Shown in pieces: positions 1 through 6,921 of a stretch of DNA of 8,439 bases (positions are counted from its first letter, which is position 1; each line of letters starts with the position of its first letter). The DNA lies in the NCBI GenBank assembly GCA_910584545.1, contig CAJUBC010000069.1:1-8439 (forward strand), read 5' to 3'. A model generated the notes under the pieces. That model searched no databases, had not been told where the DNA came from, and worked only from the letters and a program-made list of their open reading frames with translations. A program made the position numbers and the translations under genes. This stretch comes from an uncultured Muribaculaceae bacterium (lineage in GTDB: Bacteria; Bacteroidota; Bacteroidia; Bacteroidales; Muribaculaceae).

Positions 1-120
1 CTGTATGTCTTTCAGAGATGAAATGACAAATAGGTTTTAGAGGAAAGTTAGTCATTTTTGTTCACGAAACCAATTTTTCTCCCAAAAAACATTTCATTAG
101 CAAGAAGTAAACCTCAGCGC
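1..120. other. AT-rich stretch without a gene
   Basis: I see no coding region here. The stretch is clearly richer in A and T than the transporter gene next to it and reads like an intergenic spacer. The only structured element is a weak promoter-like pair on the minus strand at 43-74, listed separately. An open frame that begins at 58 on the plus strand runs through the GC-rich repeats and antisense into the transporter gene, so I do not regard it as coding. Confidence 0.5.
43..74 (-). promoter_or_regulatory. Weak Bacteroides-type promoter candidate reading out of the window
   Basis: On the minus strand TAACTTTC (43-50) matches the Bacteroides -7 consensus TAnnTTTG at all but the last position. 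ATTG (71-74) lies 20 bp upstream and matches three of four bases of the -33 element TTTG. If real, it would drive a minus-strand gene beyond the left edge. It rests on two imperfect short matches in AT-rich DNA, so chance is a real alternative. Confidence 0.25.
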
Positions 121-224
121 GAAGCTAAGGGAACCCCGATGCTCCGCATCGAGGGGAGCGCGGTACGGCACCGCGCTTGCGAAGCTAAGGAACCCCGATG
201 CTCCCGCATCGAGGGGAGCGCGGT
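121..224. repeat. Two tandem 44-bp GC-rich foldable repeats, 60-bp period
   Basis: The 44-bp units at 121-164 and 181-224 are nearly identical and start exactly 60 bp apart. They differ by a gained G in one place and a lost C in another, so the lengths stay equal. Each unit contains CCCCGATGC and GCATCGAGGGG, which pair as a 9-bp stem with one bulged A around a loop of three or four bases. Between the units AGCGCGGT (157-164) pairs perfectly with ACCGCGCT (170-177) across a 5-base loop, and GCTT/AAGC can form another small stem at the unit junction. The layout recalls REP/BIME-type intergenic elements. It is not a CRISPR: there are only two units and the spacer is 16 bp and self-pairing. Possible roles are mRNA 3'-end protection, transcription blocking or a mobile repeat. 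Confidence 0.75.
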
Positions 225-230
225 CCGTGG

Positions 231-261
231 CAAACAGAAGCAAAGCGGGGTACGCTCCCCG
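231..261 (-). terminator. Likely rho-independent terminator of the RiPP operon
   Basis: Read on the minus strand, CGGGG (257-261) pairs with CCCCG (246-250) across a six-base loop. The stem is followed by a T-rich tract made from the complement of 231-245. It lies 16 bases after the stop codon of the transporter, where an operon terminator is expected. The stem is short and the T tract is interrupted, so strength is uncertain. The foldable repeats just beyond (121-224) could add to termination or to 3'-end protection. Confidence 0.55.
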
Positions 262-277
262 GGGCCGTCGGACCGGG

Positions 278-2527
278 CTAACCGAGTTCGAGCTGGTTTC
301 GGACGAGGGTGTAGTAGATGCCCCGGGCTGCGGTCAGCGAGGCATGGTCTCCGGTCTCGGCCACGCGGCCACGGTCGAGCACAACGATGCGGTCGGCGGA
401 GCTGACCGTGGAGAGGCGGTGCGCCACCACCACCACGGTGCGCCCTCGGTAGAACTCCGCGAGGTTCTCCACTATCATCCGCTCGTTGCGCGCGTCCAGC
501 GAGTTGGTAGCCTCGTCGAGGAAAATGAACTCCGGGTCGCGGTACACGGCCCGCGCAATAAGTATCCGCTGCCTCTGCCCCTGGCTCAGTCCCGTGCCGT
601 CGCGGCCAACCTTAGTGTCATAACCGAGCGGCAGCGAGTCCACGAAGCCGTCGAGACAGGCGGTGGCGGCCGCGGCCCGCACGCGCCCCATGTCGACATC
701 TCCGTCTCCGGCTGCGATGTTGCGCGCTATCGTGTCGGAGAATATCACTCCCTCCTGCATCACAGCTCCGCACCGCGCCCGCCAGTCGGCCATCCGCATT
801 CCGGCCAGCGGTCGCCCTCCTGCATATATGGTGCCCCGCTCCGGCGGATAGTAGCCCAGCATCAGCTTCACAAGCGTACTTTTGCCGCTTCCCGATGCAC
901 CCACTATCGCCGTCACCTTTCCCGGCTCCACCTCGATGTCAATGCCGTCGAGCGTCAGCTCCGGAGCGTGGATGTCATAGCGGAACGACACGCCGGAGAC
1001 CCTGATGCCCCCGTGCTCAGTGCTGTTTTTCTCAATGCCGTCCCCGCCGTTCTCCACATTTTCCGTATGGGAGTCTGCTGCGAGGGCCGCGTCCTCGTCG
1101 GGGCGGGTATGCACCTCCCCGATGCGGTCGAGCGAGAGCCGCACGTCCTGCAGGGCGTAGACGAAGGCCATCATCTGCTCGACCGGCGACGACAGCTGTC
1201 CGGCCACGTACTGCACCGCCAGCATCGCTCCGAGTGTGATGTCACCGGAGATCACCGAGGTGGCCGCTATCACGGTGATGAGGATGTTGCGCGTCTCGTT
1301 TATCAGCACCGAGCCGGCCCCCTGCGTCTGCGCAAGCTTCAGGGAACGCATCTGCAGTCCGAACAGCTCGGTCTGGGTCTCCACCCACTCCTTGGTGCGC
1401 CTCCTGCCGCATCCCTGCAGCTTTATCTCCTGCATCGAGGTGACGAGCTGCCATGTGCGCGAGTTGTTGCGTGACTGCGCCTCGAACGTCTCGAGGTCCA
1501 GCACTCCGCGCCTCCGCAGGAACGAGGCCGTCCATAAGCCGTAGACCACGCTCGAGACTATGAATACGGCGAATATCAGTCGGTCATAGACGAGCAGCAC
1601 CGTCCCGAACACTAAGAAACTTAGTGCGGTGAAGAGGATGTCGATCACCTGCCCGGTCAGGAACGACTCAACCCTGCGGTGGTCTCCGATGCGCTGCAGC
1701 AGGTCACCCGACAGCTTGGTGTCGAAGAACCCCATGGGAAGACGCAGCAGCTTGACGAAGAAATCGGATACTAAAGAGACGTTCACCTCCATCGACATGC
1801 GCAGCAGCACCCTGCGGCGGAAGAAATCGGTGACGGTGCGTCCGGTCACGATCGCCAGCTCGCCGAGGAGAATGAGCCATACGAAGCCGATGTCCCGGTT
1901 TCTGATTCCGGTGTCGACTATCTGCTGTGTCAGGAACGGGAGGATGAGCTGGAACAGCGTCGCGGCGAGCAGGGCTGCGGCAACCTTGGCCAGCGTGCCG
2001 CGGTATCTGCCGAGATACAGTAGTATGAACCGCAGCGGGTTGTCGTGCACGGTCTCTGTCTCACGCAGGAAATCCCGCGTGCGGCTGTGGAAATCCGGTC
2101 CCGGCCCGAAGGTCATGGCGATGCCGCGCGGACGCTCCGGATCCCTGCGGTCCGAGATCCAGTGTGAGTCGAATTCCCCGCGGTCCATCCACCGCTTCCC
2201 CTTCGCAGGGTCGGCGATGCGGAAACGCCGTGCGCCGCGCGACACACGCTCGAGCACCACGAAATGGTTCTGGTTCCAGTGCAGCACGCATGGCGCATCG
2301 AGGGTGACGAGGGAGTCAGATGTCGCGAGCCCTGCGCCGGTCTCCATGCCGAGTTTCTCAGCAGCCTGCGAGATGCCCGACAGTGACACTCCCTCCGCAG
2401 TGGGACGGCAGACGCGCTCCAGCGCGTCGACGGCAAGCCGCTCGCCGTGCCAGCCGCATATCATCGACAGACAGGCCACCCCGCACTGCATCGCGTCCCG
2501 CTGACGGACCACCCTGATCCTGCGCAT
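278..2527 (-). CDS. Peptidase-containing ABC transporter (C39 bacteriocin/RiPP exporter)
   Basis: This 749-residue inner-membrane protein should cleave double-glycine leaders and export the released peptide with ATP. Residues 1-135 form a C39 cysteine peptidase: Gln9 for the oxyanion hole, Cys15 in QCGVACL, His88 in NQNHFVVL and Asp106 in IADP. A six-helix transmembrane domain follows (about 165-450; clear hydrophobic stretches at 179-200, 214-229, 293-336 and 414-445). The ATPase domain has Walker A GASGSGKST (543-551), Gln591 of the Q-loop, signature LSQGQ (647-651, with Gln for the usual second-position Gly), Walker B FIFLDE (667-672) and His703. Length is normal for the family. A polar, low-complexity linker (about 473-508) joins the membrane and ATPase parts. 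The gene starts 27 bp after the barrel gene and ends the operon. It is visibly more GC-rich than the maturase gene (67% in 541-600). The natural substrate is probably the peptide encoded at 6080-6331. Confidence 0.93.
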   Translation of the reverse strand: MRRIRVVRQRDAMQCGVACLSMICGWHGERLAVDALERVCRPTAEGVSLSGISQAAEKLGMETGAGLATSDSLVTLDAPCVLHWNQNHFVVLERVSRGARRFRIADPAKGKRWMDRGEFDSHWISDRRDPERPRGIAMTFGPGPDFHSRTRDFLRETETVHDNPLRFILLYLGRYRGTLAKVAAALLAATLFQLILPFLTQQIVDTGIRNRDIGFVWLILLGELAIVTGRTVTDFFRRRVLLRMSMEVNVSLVSDFFVKLLRLPMGFFDTKLSGDLLQRIGDHRRVESFLTGQVIDILFTALSFLVFGTVLLVYDRLIFAVFIVSSVVYGLWTASFLRRRGVLDLETFEAQSRNNSRTWQLVTSMQEIKLQGCGRRRTKEWVETQTELFGLQMRSLKLAQTQGAGSVLINETRNILITVIAATSVISGDITLGAMLAVQYVAGQLSSPVEQMMAFVYALQDVRLSLDRIGEVHTRPDEDAALAADSHTENVENGGDGIEKNSTEHGGIRVSGVSFRYDIHAPELTLDGIDIEVEPGKVTAIVGASGSGKSTLVKLMLGYYPPERGTIYAGGRPLAGMRMADWRARCGAVMQEGVIFSDTIARNIAAGDGDVDMGRVRAAAATACLDGFVDSLPLGYDTKVGRDGTGLSQGQRQRILIARAVYRDPEFIFLDEATNSLDARNERMIVENLAEFYRGRTVVVVAHRLSTVSSADRIVVLDRGRVAETGDHASLTAARGIYYTLVRNQLELG

Positions 2528-2554
2528 ACGTCGTTATCTGAGGATATCCGAGAT

Positions 2555-4681
2555 TTATTTGAGGATGATGGAATCTCCGCCTCCTATCTTCCTGACTTCG
2601 TCATCTTTCGAAGTTTTCTTGCCGTAGCCGAAGGAATAGGTGACTGTCAGCTCAATGTTCTGACGGTAGGTGGTATGGTAACATGTCTCGTTGTTGATGT
2701 AGTCTCCCGCGTCCATGCTCGAGGTATAGCAGACAAGCGATTTTCTGAACGGGCTTTTGAACGCAAGACCCACGTAGAGTCCGTTCCACGCCCATGTTCC
2801 GTTCAGGTAGTAGTAGGAAGGATACCTCTGGTCAAATACGGAAGAATGGGAAACGCTGGGTGTGGAATATCCTGCGGAAATCTGGAAACCGCGGATGTAA
2901 TACGTAGCGGAAGCCCCGCCTCCCCAGTCCCATCCGGCTCTCGCATAAAGACCGCTCCTGTGGAAGTAGTGGGCGGCTCCGTAAAGCTGCAGCTGAAGGC
3001 TGCGGTCTAAAAATCCCGCTGAAAGCCGCAGCATGGCGTTGCCGTAGAACATCGATCCGTTGTTGGCGAACGACTGGACCATCATCGGACTTTCGCCGGC
3101 GCCATATCGCGGACTGTAGACCGGTACTATGGTGTTGCCGTAGTAAGTGGCGTCGCCACTGATGTTCGCGGAGAAACGACCGAACGAGACATTGTATCCG
3201 AGGCGTCCCAGATAGAAATCGAAGTATCCCAGATCCTCGTTACCCTCCACGGCATCAATGTCGTTGCGCCTGACCAGGACAGGATTCATTTGTGTTGGAG
3301 TCGCGATACCTTTTGAATATTCGAATGACAAGTAGGCGGACTGACGGTCGTTGATGCGTACCCATGCCGGCACGAATGCCTTGGGGTACCAGCGTGACAT
3401 GGTATGGCCGTTGAAAGTCTGAACGGTATGCGATGCCGATACACTGGGCGAGATGTTGAGATTACCGATATTGAAAGATGATCGTATGTAGAAATTTATA
3501 TAAGACTCGTGGAATTTAAGCTCCGTTACTGCGTCAGTGTGGTAGTCGAGCATGTTTTCACGCCATCCTGCGTAGACGGATGCGCCTACAGACTGTGCTC
3601 CGAACTTCTTGGTGACGGTTATGTCGCCGTCGGTCTTCCACTCCTTTTCGGTGATGTCGTTGACAATAGGAGCGGCAGAACCGGCCGTGTATGAGGACCA
3701 GTCGTTGTTGATGGTGCGGCTTGCAAAGCCGTTCAGGTTAATGGAAAAACTCTTCGGAAGGCTGAAATAGAACATTCCCTTCCAGGACAAGGATTCCAAG
3801 GACTTGTCGGATTCCCTTATGAATTCCTCTGCCCGAGTATGGCAGGGATACTCCACCGAGCCTTTCTCGATATTGAATCGCTGGGCTATACCGTTGTATC
3901 CGAGACTGTTGGAGATCATGATGCCGTCGGTCGAGTAGACCGCCCTCGCCGTCGCATACGGCATCAGCTGCAGGGCCCGGGTCGGCGATATGGTCTGAAT
4001 CCTGGCCAACGTCTCGTTCCCGAATCTGTATGTTGATTCGGAGTCTGTGCCGTTGAGAGTCGTGATGTTCATGAACCCTGTCCCGCCGGAGACATCGTAT
4101 GTCATCTTTTTGTAGGAAAGTTTCGAATATGCGTTATAATCACCGTATGACGCGGGAAAAACATGCGTTCCGCTGAATTTCGTGTACCCTCCGTATTCAT
4201 ATTTTTTCATGATGAAGTTGGCGGCTATCCGCGCCCCGTTGAACCGTGGGTCTTCCGGGCTCTCGATGACCTCCACACGCAGCACATCCTGCGGACGGAT
4301 GTCGCGCACCTGCTGCCCGGAGGCGGGAACATAGTCGATAAAGAACGTATAGCCCACTCCCGCTGCGTTCGTCACCGCGCGGGTCCTCGGGTCGACCACC
4401 ACGTTTGGCAGAGCCATGTTCTGGAGTATCCCGATGCCGTCGGATGCGAATTTCTTGTCGCGCGGGGTTGGGACCAGCGTCATCTTCTTTCCATCCATCG
4501 TCACGGTATTCCCTTCTACTACAAGCTCGCCGAGTTCGACCGCCGGATTCTCCGTGGAGTCGTTGACCGCTGTGACGATGGAGTCGTTGGACACGACAGA
4601 TTCTTTATCGTGCGCGCCATAGGCTGTGAGGGCCGAAAGGCTTATGGAAACAACGCATAATGTTATAATCGAGGATCGCAT
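2555..4681 (-). CDS. Outer-membrane beta-barrel protein, TonB-receptor-like
   Basis: This 708-residue protein starts with a Sec signal peptide (about 1-23, cut near AYGA). A short acidic linker holds ELGELVVEG (49-57), which resembles the start of a TonB-dependent receptor plug. A compact plug-like region follows (about 60-160) with IRPQDVLRVEVIESP and FNGARIAANFIMKK. The rest alternates aromatic and polar residues in many amphipathic strands and ends near ELTVTYSFGYG plus a charged tail, as in the PF14905 family. The usual N-terminal carboxypeptidase-regulatory-like domain is missing. It starts 17 bp after the maturase stop and ends 27 bp before the transporter, so it is almost surely co-transcribed. 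In this locus it may let the mature peptide cross the outer membrane, take it back in, or protect the producer. The family call is solid at the level of an outer-membrane barrel; the direction of transport is inference. Confidence 0.85.
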   Translation of the reverse strand: MRSSIITLCVVSISLSALTAYGAHDKESVVSNDSIVTAVNDSTENPAVELGELVVEGNTVTMDGKKMTLVPTPRDKKFASDGIGILQNMALPNVVVDPRTRAVTNAAGVGYTFFIDYVPASGQQVRDIRPQDVLRVEVIESPEDPRFNGARIAANFIMKKYEYGGYTKFSGTHVFPASYGDYNAYSKLSYKKMTYDVSGGTGFMNITTLNGTDSESTYRFGNETLARIQTISPTRALQLMPYATARAVYSTDGIMISNSLGYNGIAQRFNIEKGSVEYPCHTRAEEFIRESDKSLESLSWKGMFYFSLPKSFSINLNGFASRTINNDWSSYTAGSAAPIVNDITEKEWKTDGDITVTKKFGAQSVGASVYAGWRENMLDYHTDAVTELKFHESYINFYIRSSFNIGNLNISPSVSASHTVQTFNGHTMSRWYPKAFVPAWVRINDRQSAYLSFEYSKGIATPTQMNPVLVRRNDIDAVEGNEDLGYFDFYLGRLGYNVSFGRFSANISGDATYYGNTIVPVYSPRYGAGESPMMVQSFANNGSMFYGNAMLRLSAGFLDRSLQLQLYGAAHYFHRSGLYARAGWDWGGGASATYYIRGFQISAGYSTPSVSHSSVFDQRYPSYYYLNGTWAWNGLYVGLAFKSPFRKSLVCYTSSMDAGDYINNETCYHTTYRQNIELTVTYSFGYGKKTSKDDEVRKIGGGDSIILK

Positions 4682-4698
4682 GATGTGTAAGTTTTTGG

Positions 4699-6015
4699 TT
4701 ACAGCATTGAAATCACGGGTCTCCCTTCCTTATGATTTTCCTTAATGTGCTTTAGCAGAACCCTTTTCAAGATAAGTGGATTCTTCAGCGGGGTGCATAC
4801 CGGGAACTCTCCGTTCTCGAATTTGTTGCGGTATCTGAGCAGACTGCATCCTCCACTGCATATTGGGAAGACATTGCATTTGCGGCATTCTTCATCGAAA
4901 GGACTGCACTCATGCATATAACGCATAAGCAGGTCATAATTGTATAATCTGTCATTCATTATAGACCCTACGACTTTCTCCGGCTTGCTCACGTCATCCC
5001 AGCATTTGTAGAGTTCTCCCTCCGGTCCGATGATGAACGCGTCGGCGCGCTGCATCATACACCCTTTCTGGTGGATGCGGGGCATGAAGTCGATGTTGAC
5101 CCCCTCCCTCTCAAGACACTCATAAAGTTCTATGAGGTCATCGTTGTTGTAGCAGTAGTGGCAGAAACTGCGTCTGTCGGGGGAATCCACCCTTATTATT
5201 CCGGGATATATCGAAAGCCGGTCATTTCGCTTCTCATTGAAATAGTGCGAGTAAAGGATCGCGAAATCCCTGTAGTTGTCCTTATGGATATTGATTCGCA
5301 ATGACACGTTGAGTTCGGGGAGTGCTGTGGTCAGTCTGTCTATGTTCCGTTCGATAGTCCGGAACGTAGGCTTGTGTCCGGCCTTTGTATACCGTGTCCT
5401 GTCGTGGGTCTCCTCGACACCGTCGATGGAAATCTGGATTTTATCCATTTTGCTTCTTCGAAAGAAATCGATTACCTCGTCATTTATCAGATAGGCGTTG
5501 GTAATGATTTCCTGATGGATTATCTTCTTTTCCGTCTCCTCGCATATCCTGTCATAGATGCGTTCTATTTCCTCAGCCATAAGAAGAGGCTCCCCCCCGT
5601 ACCATGTGAGATTGATGGATTCTATATGATTCCTGTTGTTGATGTATTCGATTATCCTGTCCTCGACTTCAGGCGTGATGCTCTTAGGGTTCTTCTTTGG
5701 CTCGAAGCAGTACGGGCATTCGAAATTGCAACCGGTGGTCGGCGCGATTATCAGGGACATGTTTTTTGAACCGTAGGATTCGTTGAGGAATTGTGTCAGC
5801 GTGTGGTGGAAATACAGGTCCGGGTTCTTGTCATCGATGATTATTTTCTTCTCTTTGAGTAGTCCGATGATCCCTTTGGGAATAAGCTCAGTCTTACGGT
5901 CGTACAACATCACGAACAACTCCTTTTTTACTTCTGAGAAAAATTCGGATTGCAAGTTGAAGATGAAGAATCGACCCTCATCCTCAAATAGAAATGTATA
6001 TGGTGATATGTTCAT
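4699..6015 (-). CDS. Radical SAM/SPASM peptide maturase
   Basis: This 438-residue cytoplasmic enzyme should use S-adenosylmethionine and iron-sulfur clusters to modify the neighbouring precursor. The radical SAM core begins at TTGCNFECPYCFE, with the cluster ligands Cys96, Cys100 and Cys103 (CxxxCxxC), followed by WYGGEPLL (138-145). ISIDG (195-199) fits a later core strand. The SPASM domain has Cys319, then GELYKC ending at Cys338 (a Gx4C element), and Cys377, Cys380, Cys386 and Cys390 in the exact CX2CX5CX3C spacing, with Cys370 and Cys407 on either side. An extra CHYC (285-288) lies before the SPASM domain. Residues 1-80 could be the leader-binding part, but I cannot identify an RRE from sequence alone. 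The start is preceded by an A-rich stretch typical of Bacteroidota translation starts. It is 64 bp after the precursor gene and 17 bp before the barrel gene. Confidence 0.93.
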   Translation of the reverse strand: MNISPYTFLFEDEGRFFIFNLQSEFFSEVKKELFVMLYDRKTELIPKGIIGLLKEKKIIIDDKNPDLYFHHTLTQFLNESYGSKNMSLIIAPTTGCNFECPYCFEPKKNPKSITPEVEDRIIEYINNRNHIESINLTWYGGEPLLMAEEIERIYDRICEETEKKIIHQEIITNAYLINDEVIDFFRRSKMDKIQISIDGVEETHDRTRYTKAGHKPTFRTIERNIDRLTTALPELNVSLRINIHKDNYRDFAILYSHYFNEKRNDRLSIYPGIIRVDSPDRRSFCHYCYNNDDLIELYECLEREGVNIDFMPRIHQKGCMMQRADAFIIGPEGELYKCWDDVSKPEKVVGSIMNDRLYNYDLLMRYMHECSPFDEECRKCNVFPICSGGCSLLRYRNKFENGEFPVCTPLKNPLILKRVLLKHIKENHKEGRPVISML

Positions 6016-6044
6016 TATTGTTCTTTATTTATTAGATAGGGAAT

Positions 6045-6071
6045 GGGAAGGAGTGCTTAGCACTCCTTCCC
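6045..6071 (-). promoter_or_regulatory. Strong intercistronic stem-loop between precursor and maturase genes
   Basis: GGGAAGGAGTG (6045-6055) and CACTCCTTCCC (6061-6071) are perfect complements. One more C-G pair closes the loop to three bases, giving a 12-bp stem. It begins 8 bases after the stop codon of the precursor. On the minus strand it is followed by AT-rich sequence but not by a run of T, so it is not a classic full terminator. In peptide operons such a structure can stop part of the transcripts or protect the upstream message, so that precursor exceeds enzyme. That role is inferred from position. Confidence 0.75.
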
Positions 6072-6079
6072 TTGGGTCG

Positions 6080-6331
6080 TCAATAAAGTTTCGAATCCCG
6101 ACAAGGACACGTAGGATCTACAGGATGCGTTGATTTTATAGTATTGCAGGAACAGATTAACGCAGACCCATTATTACAGGTGCAGTCTGTTACGCAACCG
6201 CAGTCATAAGTGCTTCCTCCGTCGCATGTGCACAACGGGTGTGCTGTGCCGCCTCTGACGGCATTCATCTCCACGGAGTCTAATCCCTCGTTGAAGATGC
6301 AGATAAACAAATTACTTGTCTCCATTTTCAT
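6080..6331 (-). CDS. Double-glycine RiPP precursor with five Cys-x-Cys pairs
   Basis: This 83-residue peptide has a leader that ends LDSVEMNAVRGG (17-28). It matches the double-glycine consensus at -12 Leu, -8 Glu, -7 hydrophobic, -4 hydrophobic and -2/-1 Gly, and it resembles the Bacteroidales rSAM-target leader type described as TIGR04149. Cleavage after Gly28 would release a 55-residue core. The core has ten cysteines, all in CxC pairs at 34/36, 44/46, 50/52, 60/62 and 75/77, with gaps of 7, 3, 7 and 12 residues. CTCDGGSTYDCGC (34-46) and CTCNNGSALICSC (50-62) are an internal duplication. The maturase directly downstream and the C39 exporter in the same operon supply the expected partners. 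The start could be Met1 or Met3 (ATGAAAATG). The thioether, disulfide or metal-binding state of the cysteines is not visible. No lanthionine synthetase or thiopeptide enzymes are nearby. Confidence 0.88.
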   Translation of the reverse strand: MKMETSNLFICIFNEGLDSVEMNAVRGGTAHPLCTCDGGSTYDCGCVTDCTCNNGSALICSCNTIKSTHPVDPTCPCRDSKLY

Positions 6332-6401
6332 GAGCCATTAAGAATTATATTTGTTGGTTGTTTCTGTGAGAAGAGATTGAATTCCGTTTTTACTGTCTGT
6401 T

Positions 6402-6412
6402 TTGTATTACAA
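6402..6412. promoter_or_regulatory. Short perfect palindrome upstream of the precursor gene
   Basis: TTGTATTACAA is an 11-bp dyad around a central base, 71 bp upstream of the precursor start. The 147-bp gap at 6332-6478 holds no exact TAnnTTTG promoter and no clear terminator, so the precursor may be read from the upstream promoter at 6922-6954 or from a promoter I do not recognise. The palindrome could be an operator or could be chance in AT-rich DNA. Confidence 0.25.
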
Positions 6413-6478
6413 GATTGAGGTTATGCTGCCAAGTTCCTGCGCCGGCAATGTCGCGCTGGAGAGATTTCTCAGAAGATA

Positions 6479-6889
6479 TTACTCAACCGGTATGTCTCCG
6501 ATGTAGGTAGTGCCTTCCTCAGTGACAATCTCGAGGGAGAGCTCGGGGTCGGTGGTGTCGACGGCTGTCGAGAACGGTGCCTCGGAGGGGAAGCTGTAGG
6601 TCCGGCCGATGGGGTCGGATGCTGAGGTGACGCTCATCTCGCACACGCCTGCGGGGCGCACGAACTGCACGGTGAGAGTGCCGCCCTCCGTCCATGCGTA
6701 TACATCGTAGACACCGGGTGCCTTCGGACGGTTGGGCCTGTAAGGTTTGCCGGGTCCTATCGGATGCAGTATATCTTTGTCCGGTGGTGGTGGCGGAGTG
6801 GTGCCTCCGTTGCCCGCGAAACCTACTGTCTCCGCTGAAAGAAGAAGCAGTGCTGAAACTGCGATTTTAGTTGTAGCTTTTATATTCAT
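6479..6889 (-). CDS. Small secreted DUF3244-like protein
   Basis: This 136-residue protein has a clear Sec signal peptide: Lys4 and Lys8, a hydrophobic run of Ala, Val and Leu, and a likely cut after GFA near residue 26. Next comes a Gly/Thr/Pro-rich linker with six consecutive prolines or nearly so, then PYRPNRPKAP. The last 80 residues look like a small beta-sandwich: TLTVQFVRP, then EMSVTSA, and ending LEIVTEEGTTYIGDIPVE. This pattern recalls the DUF3244 family of small Bacteroidales exported proteins, but I cannot run a profile search. I chose Met at 6889 because it heads the signal peptide and lies about 25 bases after the predicted transcription start of the promoter at 6922-6954. It may be periplasmic or surface-exposed, and may serve sensing or immunity for the locus. 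Its function is unknown. Confidence 0.75.
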   Translation of the reverse strand: MNIKATTKIAVSALLLLSAETVGFAGNGGTTPPPPPDKDILHPIGPGKPYRPNRPKAPGVYDVYAWTEGGTLTVQFVRPAGVCEMSVTSASDPIGRTYSFPSEAPFSTAVDTTDPELSLEIVTEEGTTYIGDIPVE

Positions 6890-6921
6890 GATTCGCTTAG
6901 ATTGAATAGACTTTCCAAATG

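Noticed and set aside
121..224. CRISPR array
   Set aside because: There are only two units, the 16-bp spacer folds with the repeats, and no cas gene is present.
227..1474. Long plus-strand open frame opposite the transporter gene
   Set aside because: It mirrors the high-GC coding frame of the transporter, has no recognisable domain and is rich in His and Arg as antisense frames of GC-rich genes often are.
1629..2504. Plus-strand open frame of 291 codons
   Set aside because: It is antisense to the conserved C39 and membrane domains of the transporter and has a Ser/Arg-rich composition without any motif.
278..2527. MsbA-like lipid or multidrug exporter
   Set aside because: The N-terminal C39 peptidase with Cys15, His88 and Asp106 intact points to a double-glycine peptide exporter.
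6080..6331. Lantibiotic or thiopeptide precursor
   Set aside because: The peptide is cysteine-rich, but no lanthionine synthetase, dehydratase or cyclodehydratase gene lies in the window. A SPASM enzyme is next to it instead.
6479..6889. Second RiPP precursor because of the Gly-Gly near the signal peptide
   Set aside because: The Gly-Gly follows a Sec signal peptide, not a double-glycine leader consensus, and the mature part is a beta-rich domain rather than a short core.
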